A stretch of 64,000 nucleotides of DNA from Semisulcospira habei (lineage: Eukaryota > Mollusca > Gastropoda > Semisulcospiridae), in NCBI GenBank assembly GCA_036245525.1, contig BTPG01000008.1:29116702-29180701 (forward strand), read 5' to 3'. The translations under genes and the position numbers were made by a program. Positions 1 through 13,300 of the stretch are shown here, one piece after another. Position 1 is the first letter of the stretch. Each line of letters starts with the position of its first letter. Below the pieces are notes generated by a model. The model had not been told where the DNA came from and did no database searches. It worked only from the letters and a program-made list of their open reading frames with translations.

Positions 1-340
1 ATTCTCTACGGTGTTGATGATGTCGGTGATGAAGGGCAAACGGTTTTGGAAGGCCGTCCGGTAGAGAGAAGCTGGGAGGGGGTCTAGTTCGCAGGTTTTG
101 AAAGGCATGGACTTTATGGTCTTGAGGACTTCATCCTGAGTGACGAGGCGGAAGGACGAGAGCGGGGAGTGCCGGAAAAGGGTGGGGGGGGGGGGGGGGG
201 GGGGGGTCAGGAAGGCAAGGCGGAGAAGGCAGATTGTCGAGTGTGTTGCGCAGAGTTTTGATTTTGTCGAAGAAATAGGTGGAAAAAGCGGAAGGGAGTC
301 TTCTTCTTTGCTGTGTGTGTTGGGAAGAGGAGACTGAGTC
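1..340 (-). mobile_element. CR1-like LINE reverse-transcriptase fragment
   Basis: The minus strand reads as the start of a LINE reverse transcriptase. Positions about 170 down to 1 give a peptide containing MPFKTCELDPLPASL followed by LPFITDIINTVE, the pattern seen at the start of CR1/Rex-type RT domains (a K.C.LDP.P block, then a DIIN block). Upstream on the same strand (330-210) a FFDKI...IR..LD-like stretch is also typical. A run of C on that strand (G at about 183-206) interrupts the frame. The fragment is cut by the window edge. It is not host coding sequence. Confidence 0.6.
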
Positions 341-1278
341 TTTCGAAGTGCCTAGGGCCGGAGTGTGTTCATGGTAGCGTAGAGGGTTTTGTGATGAAGT
401 GGATTCCAGTATTTTGCTATTATCAAGTTCTTCTCAGAATTGTTATGAGGCTACGCCAGATCACAGGGCTTATGGCTGGAATCGCCGTGTCCGTGTTTAT
501 TTATGTGTGCGGAGGCCAGTGTCGTGTGGATCAGAGCCAGGGGAGTAGAACTGAGGAGCTGGATCGTTCCTGTCGCTACTGACTCGAGCCCACAGAGTGT
601 ATTAATGACGGGAAGCGCCATGCCGTGTTACCGTCAGTCTTTATTTGTGTGCGCCGACGTCAGGTGCAGAGGTTGGCTTAATAGAGAGGCCCGGAGGGAA
701 ATGGATCAGCATTATAAGCATAAAAACTTGATGAACAACTCTGAATGTTCCTAAGATATACGCATCTGAACTCCAAACAATACGGCCGGCTTTGGGATGA
801 AATCCTCATCTTATCTTTGATGCGGTTCAGTCTCCGGTTGAGAGATACAGGACCCACTACCCTGTCATACCCCCCCCCCCCACCCCCACCCCCCAACACA
901 CACAAAAAAGACATTAAAAAAGAGAAAGAAAAGTCGAAAAAGGGTATTTTATCTATTGCAATGCTGTACTACTACTACAATTCATTTTTCTGTCCCGCTG
1001 GCACCGAGGTGATCGCGGATAATGATGTACAGCTAACGCCATCCCTTATAAATAATATAGAACGCTCTCTTAATGTGTACAATATGACGTCATCACATTC
1101 TGCGTACCGCACATTTTCTGCGGTGCAAGGGCACTTGACTGCGGAAGTAGCAGCGACACGCGCCGACAACAAACTTGGGACTGCGACCACTCGACAGGAT
1201 GCGAGTTTGACGCTGTTTCCCCTTTGTTTTGGGACTATCCTCGCACCTCTGTACTAGCACGAAGAACGGTGGTCTCAG
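341..1278. other. Upstream flank / putative promoter and 5' UTR region
   Basis: No gene is supported here. It holds a C-rich tract (871-895) and the sequence immediately upstream of the first coding exon. The open frames in it have no recognisable domain or coding bias. The promoter and 5' UTR of the metalloprotease gene probably lie in the last few hundred bases, which are locally richer in CpG than the introns. Confidence 0.4.
1085..1092. promoter_or_regulatory. CRE-like palindrome TGACGTCA
   Basis: A perfect cAMP-response-element consensus (TGACGTCA) lies 187 bp upstream of the ATG of the metalloprotease gene, in a locally CpG-containing stretch. CREB/ATF binding at such a proximal position is plausible. 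It could be chance, since one 8-mer match in about 1 kb is weak evidence. Confidence 0.3.
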
Positions 1279-1348
1279 ATGTCAACAAAAATGTTGGGGA
1301 AAATCTTAGCCAGCCTGCTGATCGCGTCGTTCTTCGCTGTGTGTCATG
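1279..1348 (+). CDS. ADAM17: ADAM17-like exon 1: start codon and signal peptide
   Basis: ATG at 1279, with a second in-frame ATG at 1291. The exon encodes a short polar N-terminus, a hydrophobic stretch ([12 protein letters not shown]) and CHG, typical of a secretory signal peptide. It ends in phase 1 at CATG followed by donor GTAGGT. Residues 1-23. Confidence 0.82.
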
Positions 1349-4300
1349 GTAGGTTTCGCTTCATTGGTTCCACAGGTGTTCGAGAGAACTGTAGGCAACA
1401 GTGTCTCGTTACATAATGGTCTTCCAGCTATTTGGGCTTGGCCGAGACACATTAACGTTCGTTCAAAATCTTACAGAAGCTGCTCGAAACATTTCTGTTT
1501 CAAATTTTTAATGAAAGTATTATTCTCGTCAAGTTTTTGTCCTATAATTGACTGTACTGTTCAGAATTAGTAACAACTTGAGTCTACTTACTCGGCTTAG
1601 GTCATCGCTAGCCTAACAGTGTCTATATTTATCTCCCGCTGTCACACACTTAGAGTGTTACGTACGCGTCTTAATTAGAAACTCGGTACATGTATGTATG
1701 CACACAGTAACAAGATTAGTACATATATATACAGCACATATTCAAGATTGTTTAACCCTCTGGGTGTCGGTAGCAGTTTTAGTCGTGATGATTATTACAC
1801 CCGAAGGGTTAATGTGTTATAGGCGCAAACTGTTCTTTCTACCACCCTTGAACTATCGTGGTCGAGCCATATCTTGCTGTGGTGTGTCGCAGGCAGGATG
1901 AGTTAAAACTGGCTGAATCTTCCATCTACACTAGTTCTTTTTTGACTGACTTACTTTGGATTATTTCTTATTTTTTTCCTCGCGCTCATTGTCAACCAGG
2001 TTGTGTGGCTTATTTATCATTAAGTCAGAATTGCTATACAACAAACAGGAGGTGAAAGTGTGTGCGTGGAGTGCATCTTGGTTTTTTTTAATTTTCTTTG
2101 AGATTAGCCATGGCTAACGCCTTGAACTTTCAGGATATTCTCTGCGTGAGGCGTATACTTTCATTTCCTGTCTGTTACACACATACACACACACACACAC
2201 ACACACAAACACAAACACACACAAAATGATCTTATCGGAGTATGATCTATAATATGTATGTCAATTGTTTGTGCTGTTGAAAGTCCATGTGTTGTATTTT
2301 TGATATATATATATATAATAATTTAACGCATACCTTAGTCTCAATGTTAATGTTATATTTATTGCTTGAGCACAGTTTATGTTTGTGTTTTTGTCATTTC
2401 TCTCATGCCCCCAGTGGGTCCGAGATTGAAATAAATGAAACTGATCATTGTTAAAGTTAGTCAGATTCACTCACTCACATGAGCAGAGAGGATAACAGCT
2501 AAGCATTATTTAAAGCTGCATTGAATGTTGATGATGATAATACATATAAGAGACATGTCATCATATGACATAAGCAAAGCAGATTGCATAAATTGGTCAA
2601 GATAATTCAATAACAGAAATACAACACATCCTGAAATTAAGTGAATATCAAACATAATGATAATTGATATTTCATACCAGAATTTTATTACGACGGTCTT
2701 GGCAGGTTCCATTCAGTTGTAAGTGACTTATGAAGCTCTGTAAAACACCAGAGAAAAAAAGATGAATTAACTGTTGGGAAGAAAGGCTATGCTAAGAAAT
2801 TTAACAACTGAATCAGCTTTTAATCTAACGATCATCTCATTGACTTGTGAATTATAGTCTGTGGAAGAAGTACCCAATTTCTCATCATGTTCAACGACCA
2901 CTCAGCCACATTAAGTACAAACTACATATAAACTTGTACAAACTTTAGGGAAATATATAATAACTTTTCATTTGTTACTAAGTAACAGCTTTATTACTGA
3001 ATCCTTGTGCAGAATTCAGACCAAAAAGGTGACCTCCAATTACAACACAGTTTATTGTCTTGTATTCTTGTAATTGCACTTTCTAAGTGTGTTTCTTTCA
3101 TTCTTGGGATTTTCTGAGGCAGAATTGCATTCATTTTTGTGACAGCTGCTTGAAAATTAAGAAGTTGCAATGTAGGCTCCTTCCTTGTATGCTGTGTATG
3201 TAGGCAGTCCTTTGGTTTCATCATGCATATTTTTAGCTCACACTTCACAGCGAGTTCTTAGGCCAATATTCCATTGTCTCTTTGGAGAGAGAAATGGGGG
3301 CATAACAATTTTTTTAATAAAGTTAGTATGTGAACTGTTATAGTTTCAGTATTACAAATCATACAAACTTACTTATCTTTGATTTTGGACCTTAAAGACC
3401 TGCACTATAAGGGCCAAAATCAAAGGCAAGCGCACATGTACTACAAACGGCCCTGACCGGCTGCAACAGGATGTGGAATAGTTTAAGGGTGGTTTCAGAA
3501 TAGCTTGGTGCCTTGTAGGCACCAAGCTATTCTGACTCTACTTATGAACTATTATCATCGTTCTGTCTCTAGAACTGTGACAATACTGACATAGACCTCA
3601 AAGGATATCTGAAACAGTAAAAGAAATTGATAATTTTAATTCTCAGTAATAAAAGGAGGTGGTGTGCTTCAGGTGTGAAAGACCCTCACTCTAGACTTAA
3701 CTCATTGTGTCCCAGGTACAAAATACCCACATTTGGAGTTGTCCTCTGAAGACTGCATAACAATTCAGGAGACAGATCGACCACGAATGACGATAGTTCA
3801 AGGGTGGTGCTAGAATAGCTTGGCGCCTATAGGCGCCAAGCTATTCTGGCACCACCCTTGAACTATCATGGTTGAGCCATATCTTGCTGTGGTGTGTCAG
3901 GGCTAAATGAGTTTATGACTTTTACTGTTGTAGGAGCTTTGGATGACAAATTGAGCTACTATGAGGTGCTCCATGCTTCAGAAGTGCACACCCGTGCAAA
4001 GCGCAGTGTCGGAACACAAAATCAGGATGCAAAAGAAGTGACATTGTCCATGTTTAACAGGTGATTAGGTGTTTTCTTACTTATTTTGCAATGTGTATCC
4101 CTACCCCACAAACTGTCCTTTACCACATTTCCTTTTCCACAAGCAACAACTTATTTCATGTGGTAGAAATTAAGAAGCATCTTTTAATAAATTTATACTT
4201 CTTATCCATACTCTACCACAGTCCATGTTTAACAGATGATTGGCCGTTTTCTTACTTATTTTGCAATGTGTATCCCTACCCCACAAACTGGCCTTTACCA

Positions 4301-7300
4301 CATTTCCTTTTCCACATATCTATCTATCTATCTATCTATCTATATCCCGTAGTCTTGCCGACCGTTGGGGCACCACTGATGACTTGGCAACCAGCTCCCT
4401 CCATTCCTTTTTGTTCTCTGCCATTCTCAGCGTATCGCCCAGCTTCAGTCCTGTCCACTCTGAGATATTGTCCTCCCATCTTTTCCTCTGTCTTTCTCTC
4501 CTTCGTCCTCCTTGCACAGTGCCTTGCAGGATTGTTTTGGCAAGCCCTGCTCAACACGTGACATGCCCATACCACTTCAGTTTGCGTTTTCTCACAATGG
4601 CTAATAAGTCTTCATAGGGCCCGATGGCTTGCCTGATTCTGCTTCCCACTTCCTCGTTTGTGATGTGATCTCTGTATGAGATGTCAAGCAGCCTTTGAAA
4701 ACATCTCATTTCAGTGGCTTGTATCCTCCTTTCAAGGTCTGCTGTGAGGGTCCATGACTCGCAGGCATACAAGAACACTGAGATGACTAAGGAGCGCATC
4801 AGTCTGATCTTGGAGCAAAGTGTGATGTTTCTGTCCTTCCATATGGTCTTCAATCTTGTCAGTGCTGTTGTTGTCTGCGCAATCCTGGACAGTATTTCTG
4901 GTTTTGATCCCTCATCTGTCACAATGGCTCCTAAGTATTTGAATTTCTTAACTGTTTCCAGTTTTTGGCCTTCAATCATGATTTCAGTGCCAATGCCACT
5001 GGCAGTTATTGGTCATCAGTTTGGTCTTCTCTGCACTGATTTCCATCCCATATGCAATGGCTGTACTATCCAGCTTTTCCACCAGCTGAGCTAGCTCCTT
5101 CTCTGTTCCTGCAAGGCCATCAATGTCTTCCACAAAGCGCAAGTTCGTGATTGTTCTGCCTCCAATACTGACAGTTCCTTCATGATCTTTCAGAGCGTCC
5201 GTCATGATTCTTTCCAGGAAGATGTTGAAAAGAGTAGAAGAGAGCAAGCAGCCTTGTCTGACTCCAACTGTAGTCCTAAACCAGTTTCCTATTTTGCAGT
5301 TGAAGCAGACTGCGCTAGTGGCCTTGTTGTAAAGGTTTGCTATGACTTTGATCAGGTTGGCATTGATGTTGTATAGCTTCATGGTGGACCAAAGGGCTGC
5401 ATGCCACATCCTGTCAAACACTTTCTTAAAATCCACAAAGACATGATAGAGGTCCTGCTGGTGCTGGAGGTATCTCTCACGTAGAATGCAGCAACTAATT
5501 TCATATTTGGTAGAAATTAAGAAGCATCTTTTAATAAATTTATACTTCTTATCGATAATCTACCACAGTCCATGTTTAACAGGTGATTGGCTGTTTTCTT
5601 ACTTATTTTGCAATGTGTATCCCTACCCCACAAACTGTCCCTTACCACATTTCCTTTTCCACATTACTTACTTACTTACGCCTGTCACCCCTACCCGGGT
5701 ATAGGCCGTCGACGAGAGACCTCCAGCAACTCCTGTCCTGTGCTTCTCCTTCAATTCTACTCCAGGTGGTTCCCAGTCTCTTGATGTCTGCTTGGAGGTC
5801 TCGACGCCAGGAGTTTCTCGGCCTACCTCTTTTCCTCTTTCCCTGGGGGTTCCATGACAATGCCTGCCTAGTGATACTGGAAGCTGGCTTTCTCAGACTG
5901 TGACCGATCCATCCCCATCTTCTTCGCCCAATTTCATTCTCTGCTGTTATCTGCTCTGTTCTCTCCCAGAGTCTGACGTTGCTGATCTTCTCTGGCCAGT
6001 GGATTTTCAAAATTCTTCTAAGGCAACTGTTCATGAAGGTCTGTACTCTGTTGACTGTGGTTTTTGTCAATCTCCATGTCTCTGCTCCATATAGGAGAAC
6101 TGCTTTTACATTGGAGTTGAAAATCCGGACTTTGGTGTGTTGTGACAGCTCTCTGGAACTCCACACTTTTTTCAACTGGAGAAAGGCTGCTCTGGCTTTA
6201 CCGATTCGTGCTCTGACATCTGCATCAGTGCCGCCTTTTTTGTCTATGATGCTCCCGAGATAGGTGAAGGACTCCACCTCCTCCAACGGGGTGCCAGCAA
6301 GCAAGACTGGTTCTTCCCTGGTTGCGTTCAGCCTCATTGTCTTTGTTTTCTGTTTGTGAATGGTGAGGCCCACTTGGGACGAGATGTCAGCAAGCCTCGT
6401 GGTCTTGTTCTGCATTTGTTGATGAGTGTGGGACAGTAATGCCAAGTCGTCTGCAAAATCGAGGTCGTCAAGCTGTGTCCACAGTGTCCACTGTATTCCA
6501 CTTCGTCTGTGCTCTGTGGTCATCTTCATGACCCAGTCTATGGCCAGTAGGAAGAGGAATGGAGACAGCAGACACCCCTGCCTGACACCAGTTCTGACCT
6601 GGAGCTCTCTGGTGAACTGCCCTTCGTGGATCACGCGACATGTCATGCCATCATAGCTGCTCTTGATCAGGCGGACGAGCTTTGTGGGTACACCGTAGTG
6701 TCGTAGGAGTTTCCACAGAGTCTCTCGGTCCACACTGTCAAATGCTTTCTCATAATCCACAAAGTTGACGTACAGCGGGGAGCTCCACTCCAGAGACTGT
6801 TCCACGATGATGCGGAGAGTGGCGATCTGGTCTGTACATGATCGGTTCTTCCTGAATCCTGCTTGCTGGTCTCTCAGCTGGGGGTCAACGGAGCTCTTCA
6901 TTCTCTCTAGGATGATCCTGTTGAAGACCTTTCCTGGTACTGACAGCAAGGTGATTCCTCTGTAGTTGGAACACTTGCTGAGGTCGCCTTTCTTGGGAAG
7001 CTTGATTAGGTACCCCTCCTTCCAGTCAGCTGGCATCACCTCCTCTTCCCAGATCTTTCCAAACAGTGGGTACAGCATCTCAACTGTTGTCTCTAGGTCT
7101 GCTTTCAGAGACTCTGCTGGGATGCCATCTGGCCCTGCTGCTTTGCCATTCTTCAAAAATGCCACTGCTTTTCTGATCTCTTCCCGGCTGGGTCTGTCAC
7201 AGCTGATGGGTAGGTCGGTCTCTGCCGGCTGGATGTCGGGGGGGTCGGGTGGGCTAGGTCTGTTCAGTAACTCTTCAAAATACTCGGCCCATCTGTCGAG

Positions 7301-10300
7301 TTGGTCTGCTCTGTCTGCAATAGGCTTGCCTTCTTTGTCTTTTACTGGTCTTTCTGTATGGCCATACTTACCCGACAATCTTCTGGTAATGTCGTAGAGC
7401 TGTTTCATGTTGCCGCTGCCTGCTGCCTTTTCTGCCTCTGCTGCCAGGCTGTCTGTGTAGGCCCTCTTGTCTGCCCTGATACTCCTCTTCACCTCGCGGT
7501 TGGCTTCCGAGTATTCCCCCTGTGCCCTTACTTTGGCTGCTCTCGTGCGACTGTTGTTGACCGCTGCTTTCTTCTGCTTCCTCGCTTCTATCTTCTTCAA
7601 GGTCTGTGCCGACAGCCAGTCCTTGTGGTGGTGTTTCCTGAACCCTACAGTGTCTTTGCAGGTTGAGTTCAGCGCCTCTCTAACTGCCTTCCACTGCTGC
7701 TCTGTGGTGACCGCCTCCTCTTCATTTACTAGCTCCTGTAGCGCTTGAAACCGGTTGGACAGCACCAGTTTGAACTCTTCTCTAACTCCAGTTTCTCTCA
7801 GGAGGCCTACATTATAGCGCTGTCTTCTTGTTGTCTCTGTGCGGCTTTTCTTTAGCTTGAGCTTCATTCTTAAGGTAAGCAGATGGTGGTCTGAGGCGAC
7901 ATCTGCTCCCCTCCTCACTCGAACATCTTGAAGGGATCTTCTAAATTTCTTGCTAATCCNTTTCCACATGCAACAACTTATTTTATATGTGGTAGGTAAT
8001 TAAGAAGCATCTTTTAATAAACAACAACTTATTTCATATGTGGTAGAAATTAAGAAGCATCTTTTAATAAATTTATACTTCTTATCCATACTCTACCACA
8101 GTCTTATAGTGCTATGGGTATCTACACATGTACATGTACACCGGCATTACAAGCAACATTCCTAACTTTAAGTATTGGTATGTGTTTATTGATAGCACCA
8201 GTTACAGGAAACATGACTTCCTGCATTACTATGACATGTTTCCTGTTATGTTCCTCACCCAGACCCATCCATTTGCAAGAGGCATTGATTCTCATGAGCC
8301 CCTGCAGCTGCAGGGGCTCATGAGAATCAAAGCCTCTTGCTGGTTTAGTTTAGTTCCAGTTATTCCACAGACTGAGGGAGTCATTTATTTGTTTCAGTTT
8401 CGGCATGTGACTATGTCAGCTAAACCTTTTGCATCCTCTTCAAAACTGAATGTGATTTTTTTTTGTCCCTGCAGGACTTTTGCTTGTCATATCCGGCCCA
8501 GGAAGGACCTGTTTGCATCCAAGTTCCGCATTGTTGTGCGCGACGGTGACAAAGAGAGAGTTGTCGATGACTTCAACCAGAACCAGTTCTACTATGGAGT
8601 CTGTGATGGTACGATTTGTATTCATGCTTTTAGCGGAAAGCAGAATAATTGAAGGATTTATTTATTGCAATTTTCACTGTACATCGGAGGAGACTAATAA
8701 AATGCATGGTCATACCCAGTCCATACAATGATACAGTAGTTTATTTTTTATCTAACTTCTTTATTTGGGCAGTAAGGGGATGCTATACACATGCGCATAG
8801 ATTTGTTTAAATTTCACAGTAACACAAACTATCCGCAGTTAACGCATAGCCAACAAAGAAAGAAGCGTGATTGCAGGTGGTGAGAAAGTAGAAGAGGCAC
8901 TAACAAACATTTGACATGCCTCCTTTCCAATCCCCTCCACCCCCACTCCCCCACAACCCACCCTTGAGGTAATTGATCCGCCCCAGATGAGATTCCAAAC
9001 TTTTGTTCAGCTTGGTCATCCTGAATGTGTTAACTTGTTTGAACACACCATCTGTAAGGGTTTTCTGGTTATATGCTTTGGTCTGATTTATTTATTTTTT
9101 TAGTTTGAATTTTCCCTTATATTATTGACATGTTTATTGTAGATGATAGAGCTGGTCCCACACCATGTTTCGTCATTAACCCATTTAGCCCCAGTGCAGT
9201 ACAGCAGAAGATGGGTCGACCATGATAATTCAGGTGCTGTGCCAGATTAGCTCGACGCCTGATGGCACCAAGCTAGTCTGGCACTGCCTTTAAATTATCA
9301 TGGCCGATCCATCGCCTGCAGTGGGTACATAGTCGAGGGGACACCTCCCAAATTTGTGAAATGCGGCTGAAGATTAAATGGGTTAATCTGTTATTCTTTG
9401 GTGTACTGGTCTGCATTTGTGGACCTTATGACTTACAATCGTGAAGTCCAAGAGGACAGCTCAGGACACATAATTGTTTTATTCATTTGTCGCATAACCC
9501 ATTTAACCCCAAGGCCACATTTCTCAAATTTGTTAAGTGTCATTTCAAGTGAAGTGTCATTTCACAACTATGCACCAGTTTCAGGAGATGGGTCGACCAT
9601 GATAATTCAAGGGCAGTGCCAGATTAGCTTGGCGCAATCGGGCGCCAAGCTAATCTGGCACTACCCTTGAATTATCATGGTCAATACATTTTGTGCAGTT
9701 TGGTCTAAATGGGTTAACTCATTTGAGCAAACATCCTGTGTGCAGGCGATGGGGAGTCCAATGTGCATGGTTACTTCACGGGTGATGGCGTTTTCACTGG
9801 GACCATCAGGTACAAGGGTACAACATATGGCATTGAGGTGAGAAGCAGCTCTTGCTGTTCTTGAAAGTCTTTTTACAACTGAACCTGTTTTTGAATGACC
9901 ACCTGTACGAGAAATCATCTGCCATTAAAGACCATAATTTAGGCGCCTTCGGCCATCTAAATGATGGTCTTTATTGATGAGCAAAACCTTTTTGCTATTC
10001 AAGACTTCACCTGTGAGAGAGCACTTGTCTTTTATGACCACTATTTTCTTGCAGAAAAACATGGTTGCTCAAACCATATACAGGGATGATACTAGGTGTC
10101 AGACATCGGTCATAGTTTGATTGCAGGGGTAAAATGTCCGATTAGTGTAGGTGCCAGTTGGTCAGATGTCCTGTTATAATTGCCCCAAAGCTGCCTATGT
10201 GCGATTACTTTTCTGGTGTCTTGGAATTTATATTTTACATAGCACATTAGCAGTCTAAGTCTGCATTGCAGGCAGTATCCACTCACAAAATACTATCTTA

Positions 10301-13300
10301 TGTGTATACCTACTATACTGATGAGCAAAAGAAATGCGACATCTTTTGAGTTACCAGAAATACAGAGATATGCGAGATCATTTGAGTCATCGGAAACACT
10401 GAAAAATGCGACACCAGTCAAGACATTGGAAACACTGAAGTGTTTCCGATGACTCGAATGATGTTGCTTTTCTTTTGCTTGTCAGTATTCAATTTTTATG
10501 TGGCGGACATATGTCCTATTCATTTGACCCATCTGCGGAAATGTCTAGTTGAATCCCTGCATAGATATTAATATATAATTTATTTACATCACATGCTAGG
10601 CTAGTGCCTTGAGGTAATGTTTGACGCATTGTTGGCATTTAACCCAGTCAGCAATCAATCAATCAAGCTGTGTGCGAGTCACTAGTCAGTCAATCAGTTC
10701 ATTCACATGTTGAAAGTAGTAGGATACATGTACCATCTTTTTCGGTCATGTTGAATATTTGCGTAACCATTTTAGCCACGGGACCCTGCAGCAGGAGATG
10801 GATTGATCATGATAATTCAAGGGTAGTGCCAGATGAGCTAGGCGCCTGAAGCCGCCAAGCCCATCTGGCACTACCCTTGAATTATCATGATCAATCCATC
10901 TCCTACAACTGGTACATAGTCGTTAGGCAATACCTCCAAAATTTGAGAAATGGGACCTTGTGGCTAAAAAAGGGTTACATTTTCCACAATGTTGTTGTAT
11001 ACATTTGTGTATTATTTGATTTGTTGTTTATTTGACCATTGCAGTCTGCCAAACGTCATCTTGAGGAGAAGCGCCCAGGAGAGCATCATGGGAAGATGAT
11101 CGCCTATCGCTCATCCGATATGATCCTGGACAGCAGCAGCAAAAAAAATGGCAGTGGGTAAGGACTCGGACTAGAGTTTCTCATTGTACATTGTACAGTT
11201 GTAAATATGGGGCTTTTGGTTTCCAACATTCACTTGTTATGTCATTACTGTCATCTTCGAAAGCTGGTGTGTGAAGGGTACTAGTCCCTGAACTGCTTTC
11301 AGGCAGACCCTGTGTTTTTTGTTTTGTTTTGCTCAGTCCTTTCCTAGGTGTGCAAGAGGCGATTTGGGCCGGCATCGGCCACACAGGCATGGCCATGCGC
11401 TTCTGGCCGATGTCAGCCTGATAATTTATTGTGCATTGGGTTCTGTCTCGGAGTAGCATCATTTTTTTATGAGGCTGCAAGCATTTGGCTAATCTGGCAC
11501 TACCTTTGAACCTCTTCACTGCCAGTAGATGATGATGTTTTTGCAATCTTCGTTAATTTAACGGCAACGAGCCCCAGCGGTCCACAGAACATTCAAAGAG
11601 GTGTCAGCAAGGGGCATAGATCCTCATGAGCCCCTGCAGTTAAGTGGGTAAGTATCATAGTCAGTCTATCTTCCTCATTTCACGTATCAGGGATAAATGT
11701 ATTTTTGTTTGTATGGGCTGCTAGTTTGGACCTAGCAGCTCAGTGCAGTGAGGTCCAAAACCACTGACCAGCACATTTGTTTCTGTTTCTTCCAGACCCT
11801 CATTTTGTGGGGCCAGTCATGTTGATGACGTACACCACAGATTTCACGTGGACTTGAAAAGTGGAGATGAAGACAGAGGTATGTGCACTGATTTATATGT
11901 CGTTCGTTTGTCTTGTTTGTGTACATGTGTGTGTGTGTGTGTTTAATGTGCGCATGCTGTGTGTGTGTTTAGTGTGCACACGCTTTGTTTTTGAGCTGTT
12001 TGAAAACTGGTAATTGATTTGAACACTTTAAACAGATTTGAAAAACTGGTATCGGCTTTGATTTGATTTGAAAACTGGTAATTGATTTGATGTGAAAACT
12101 GGTATATGTAACTGATATGGTTTGAAAACAGATAACTGGTTTGGTTTGAAAACTGGTAACTGACTCCTTTCTTGATGTAGCCAGCTTCTTAAAGCCCGAT
12201 GTCTGTCTTGTAACAAGTGACTATAGCGTTTCCCAAGGAACCACTATGGTCGCCTATTACACTGTAGACAGTGGGCTTTAACCCTTTTAGCCCCAAGGTC
12301 CCATTTCTCAAATTTTGGAGGTGTTGCCTAACAACTATGTACCAGTTGCAGGAGATGGATTGATAATTCAAGGGTAGTGCCAGATGAGCTTGGCGCTTGA
12401 AAGCGCCAAGCTCATCCGGCACTACCCTTGAATTATCATGATCAATCCATCTCTTGCAGCAGGGTCCCAGGGTTAAAAGGGTATAGAGTGCCACAGCCAG
12501 TCTGTCCGTCTGCAAGAGGTATTCTCATGGAACCTAGCAGCTACAGTATATAATTATGTTCCTAACAACTGGTTACTGACGCTGATTGTGACCAAATTAT
12601 AATCTGTAATTAATATCCATCCATTAACATCTGTGAAAGGCATTGATTCTCATAGTCATAAGCTGCAGGATCGCATGAGAATTTGTGCCTTTTGCGGGCA
12701 GAGATTGCGACAATGATACCTTGAGAATGAGAGAGTCTGGAAGACTCTACAGCCTTTTACTACTGGAAAATAGTTCGTAATTGTGTGGAGTCTGTGATTT
12801 TGGAGGTCCATAATTACAGACTGACACACCAGTATGAATTCTGAAAATCCAAGCACAATTTCTGACGCCTTACCTCATGTCATTAATCGCAGGACGGCGA
12901 GTGAAGAGGCAGAGTACTCCAAACAGCTGGAGCACCTGTCGCGTGATTGCGGTGGCTGACTACAAGTTTTACCGCTTCATTGGGGACAGTGACATCTACT
13001 CCACGGCTGCCTACATTGTCAGTTCACTTTTATGTTGGAAATATTTAACTCATTCGCGGCCAGCTAGATGCGGCTGGCCACGAATGAGTTAACCCTTCAC
13101 TGCAAAGAAGAAATGAACAAGATCTAACTGCAAAAGGCATAGATCCTCATGAGCCCCCGTGAATGCGGGGGCTCATGAGGATCTATGCCTCTTGCTGAAA
13201 CCACTTTGTTTCCACGTTGTTTGGACAGTTGTGGCTTTTGGTCGTTCACTGAACACAGATTTCAGAAACAAAATGTACGTCCGTTGGCTGGGAAGGGGTT

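Larger units (their letters stand above)
1349..3933 (+). other. Intron 1: repeats, no gene
   Basis: AT-rich intron sequence. It holds a short family-4 hairpin at 1755-1815, a half MITE at 1838-1912, a (CA)n run at 2178-2224, a (TA)n run near 2300, a palindrome near 3380-3425 and two family-2 hairpin MITEs at 3466-3612 and 3697-3912. No coding potential is seen. Confidence 0.7.
4046..8103. repeat. ~175-bp tandem repeat copying the exon 2 / intron 2 boundary, twice interrupted
   Basis: The block from TGTCCATGTTTAACAG (end of exon 2) to CTCTACCACA recurs in tandem: unit 1 at 4046-4220, unit 2 at 4221-4318 resuming at 5485-5568, unit 3 at 5569-5664 resuming at 7958, and a partial unit at about 8020-8103. 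Units 2 and 3 are each interrupted by a LINE after CCTTTTCCACAT. The exon-derived TGTTTAACAG and a donor-like GTGATT are repeated at 5582 (GT intact) and 4235 (GT changed to AT). Confidence 0.85.

Noticed and set aside
745..1257. 170-codon open frame upstream of the protease gene
   Set aside because: It contains a C-run-encoded proline stretch and low-complexity residues, has no domain, and overlaps the likely promoter.
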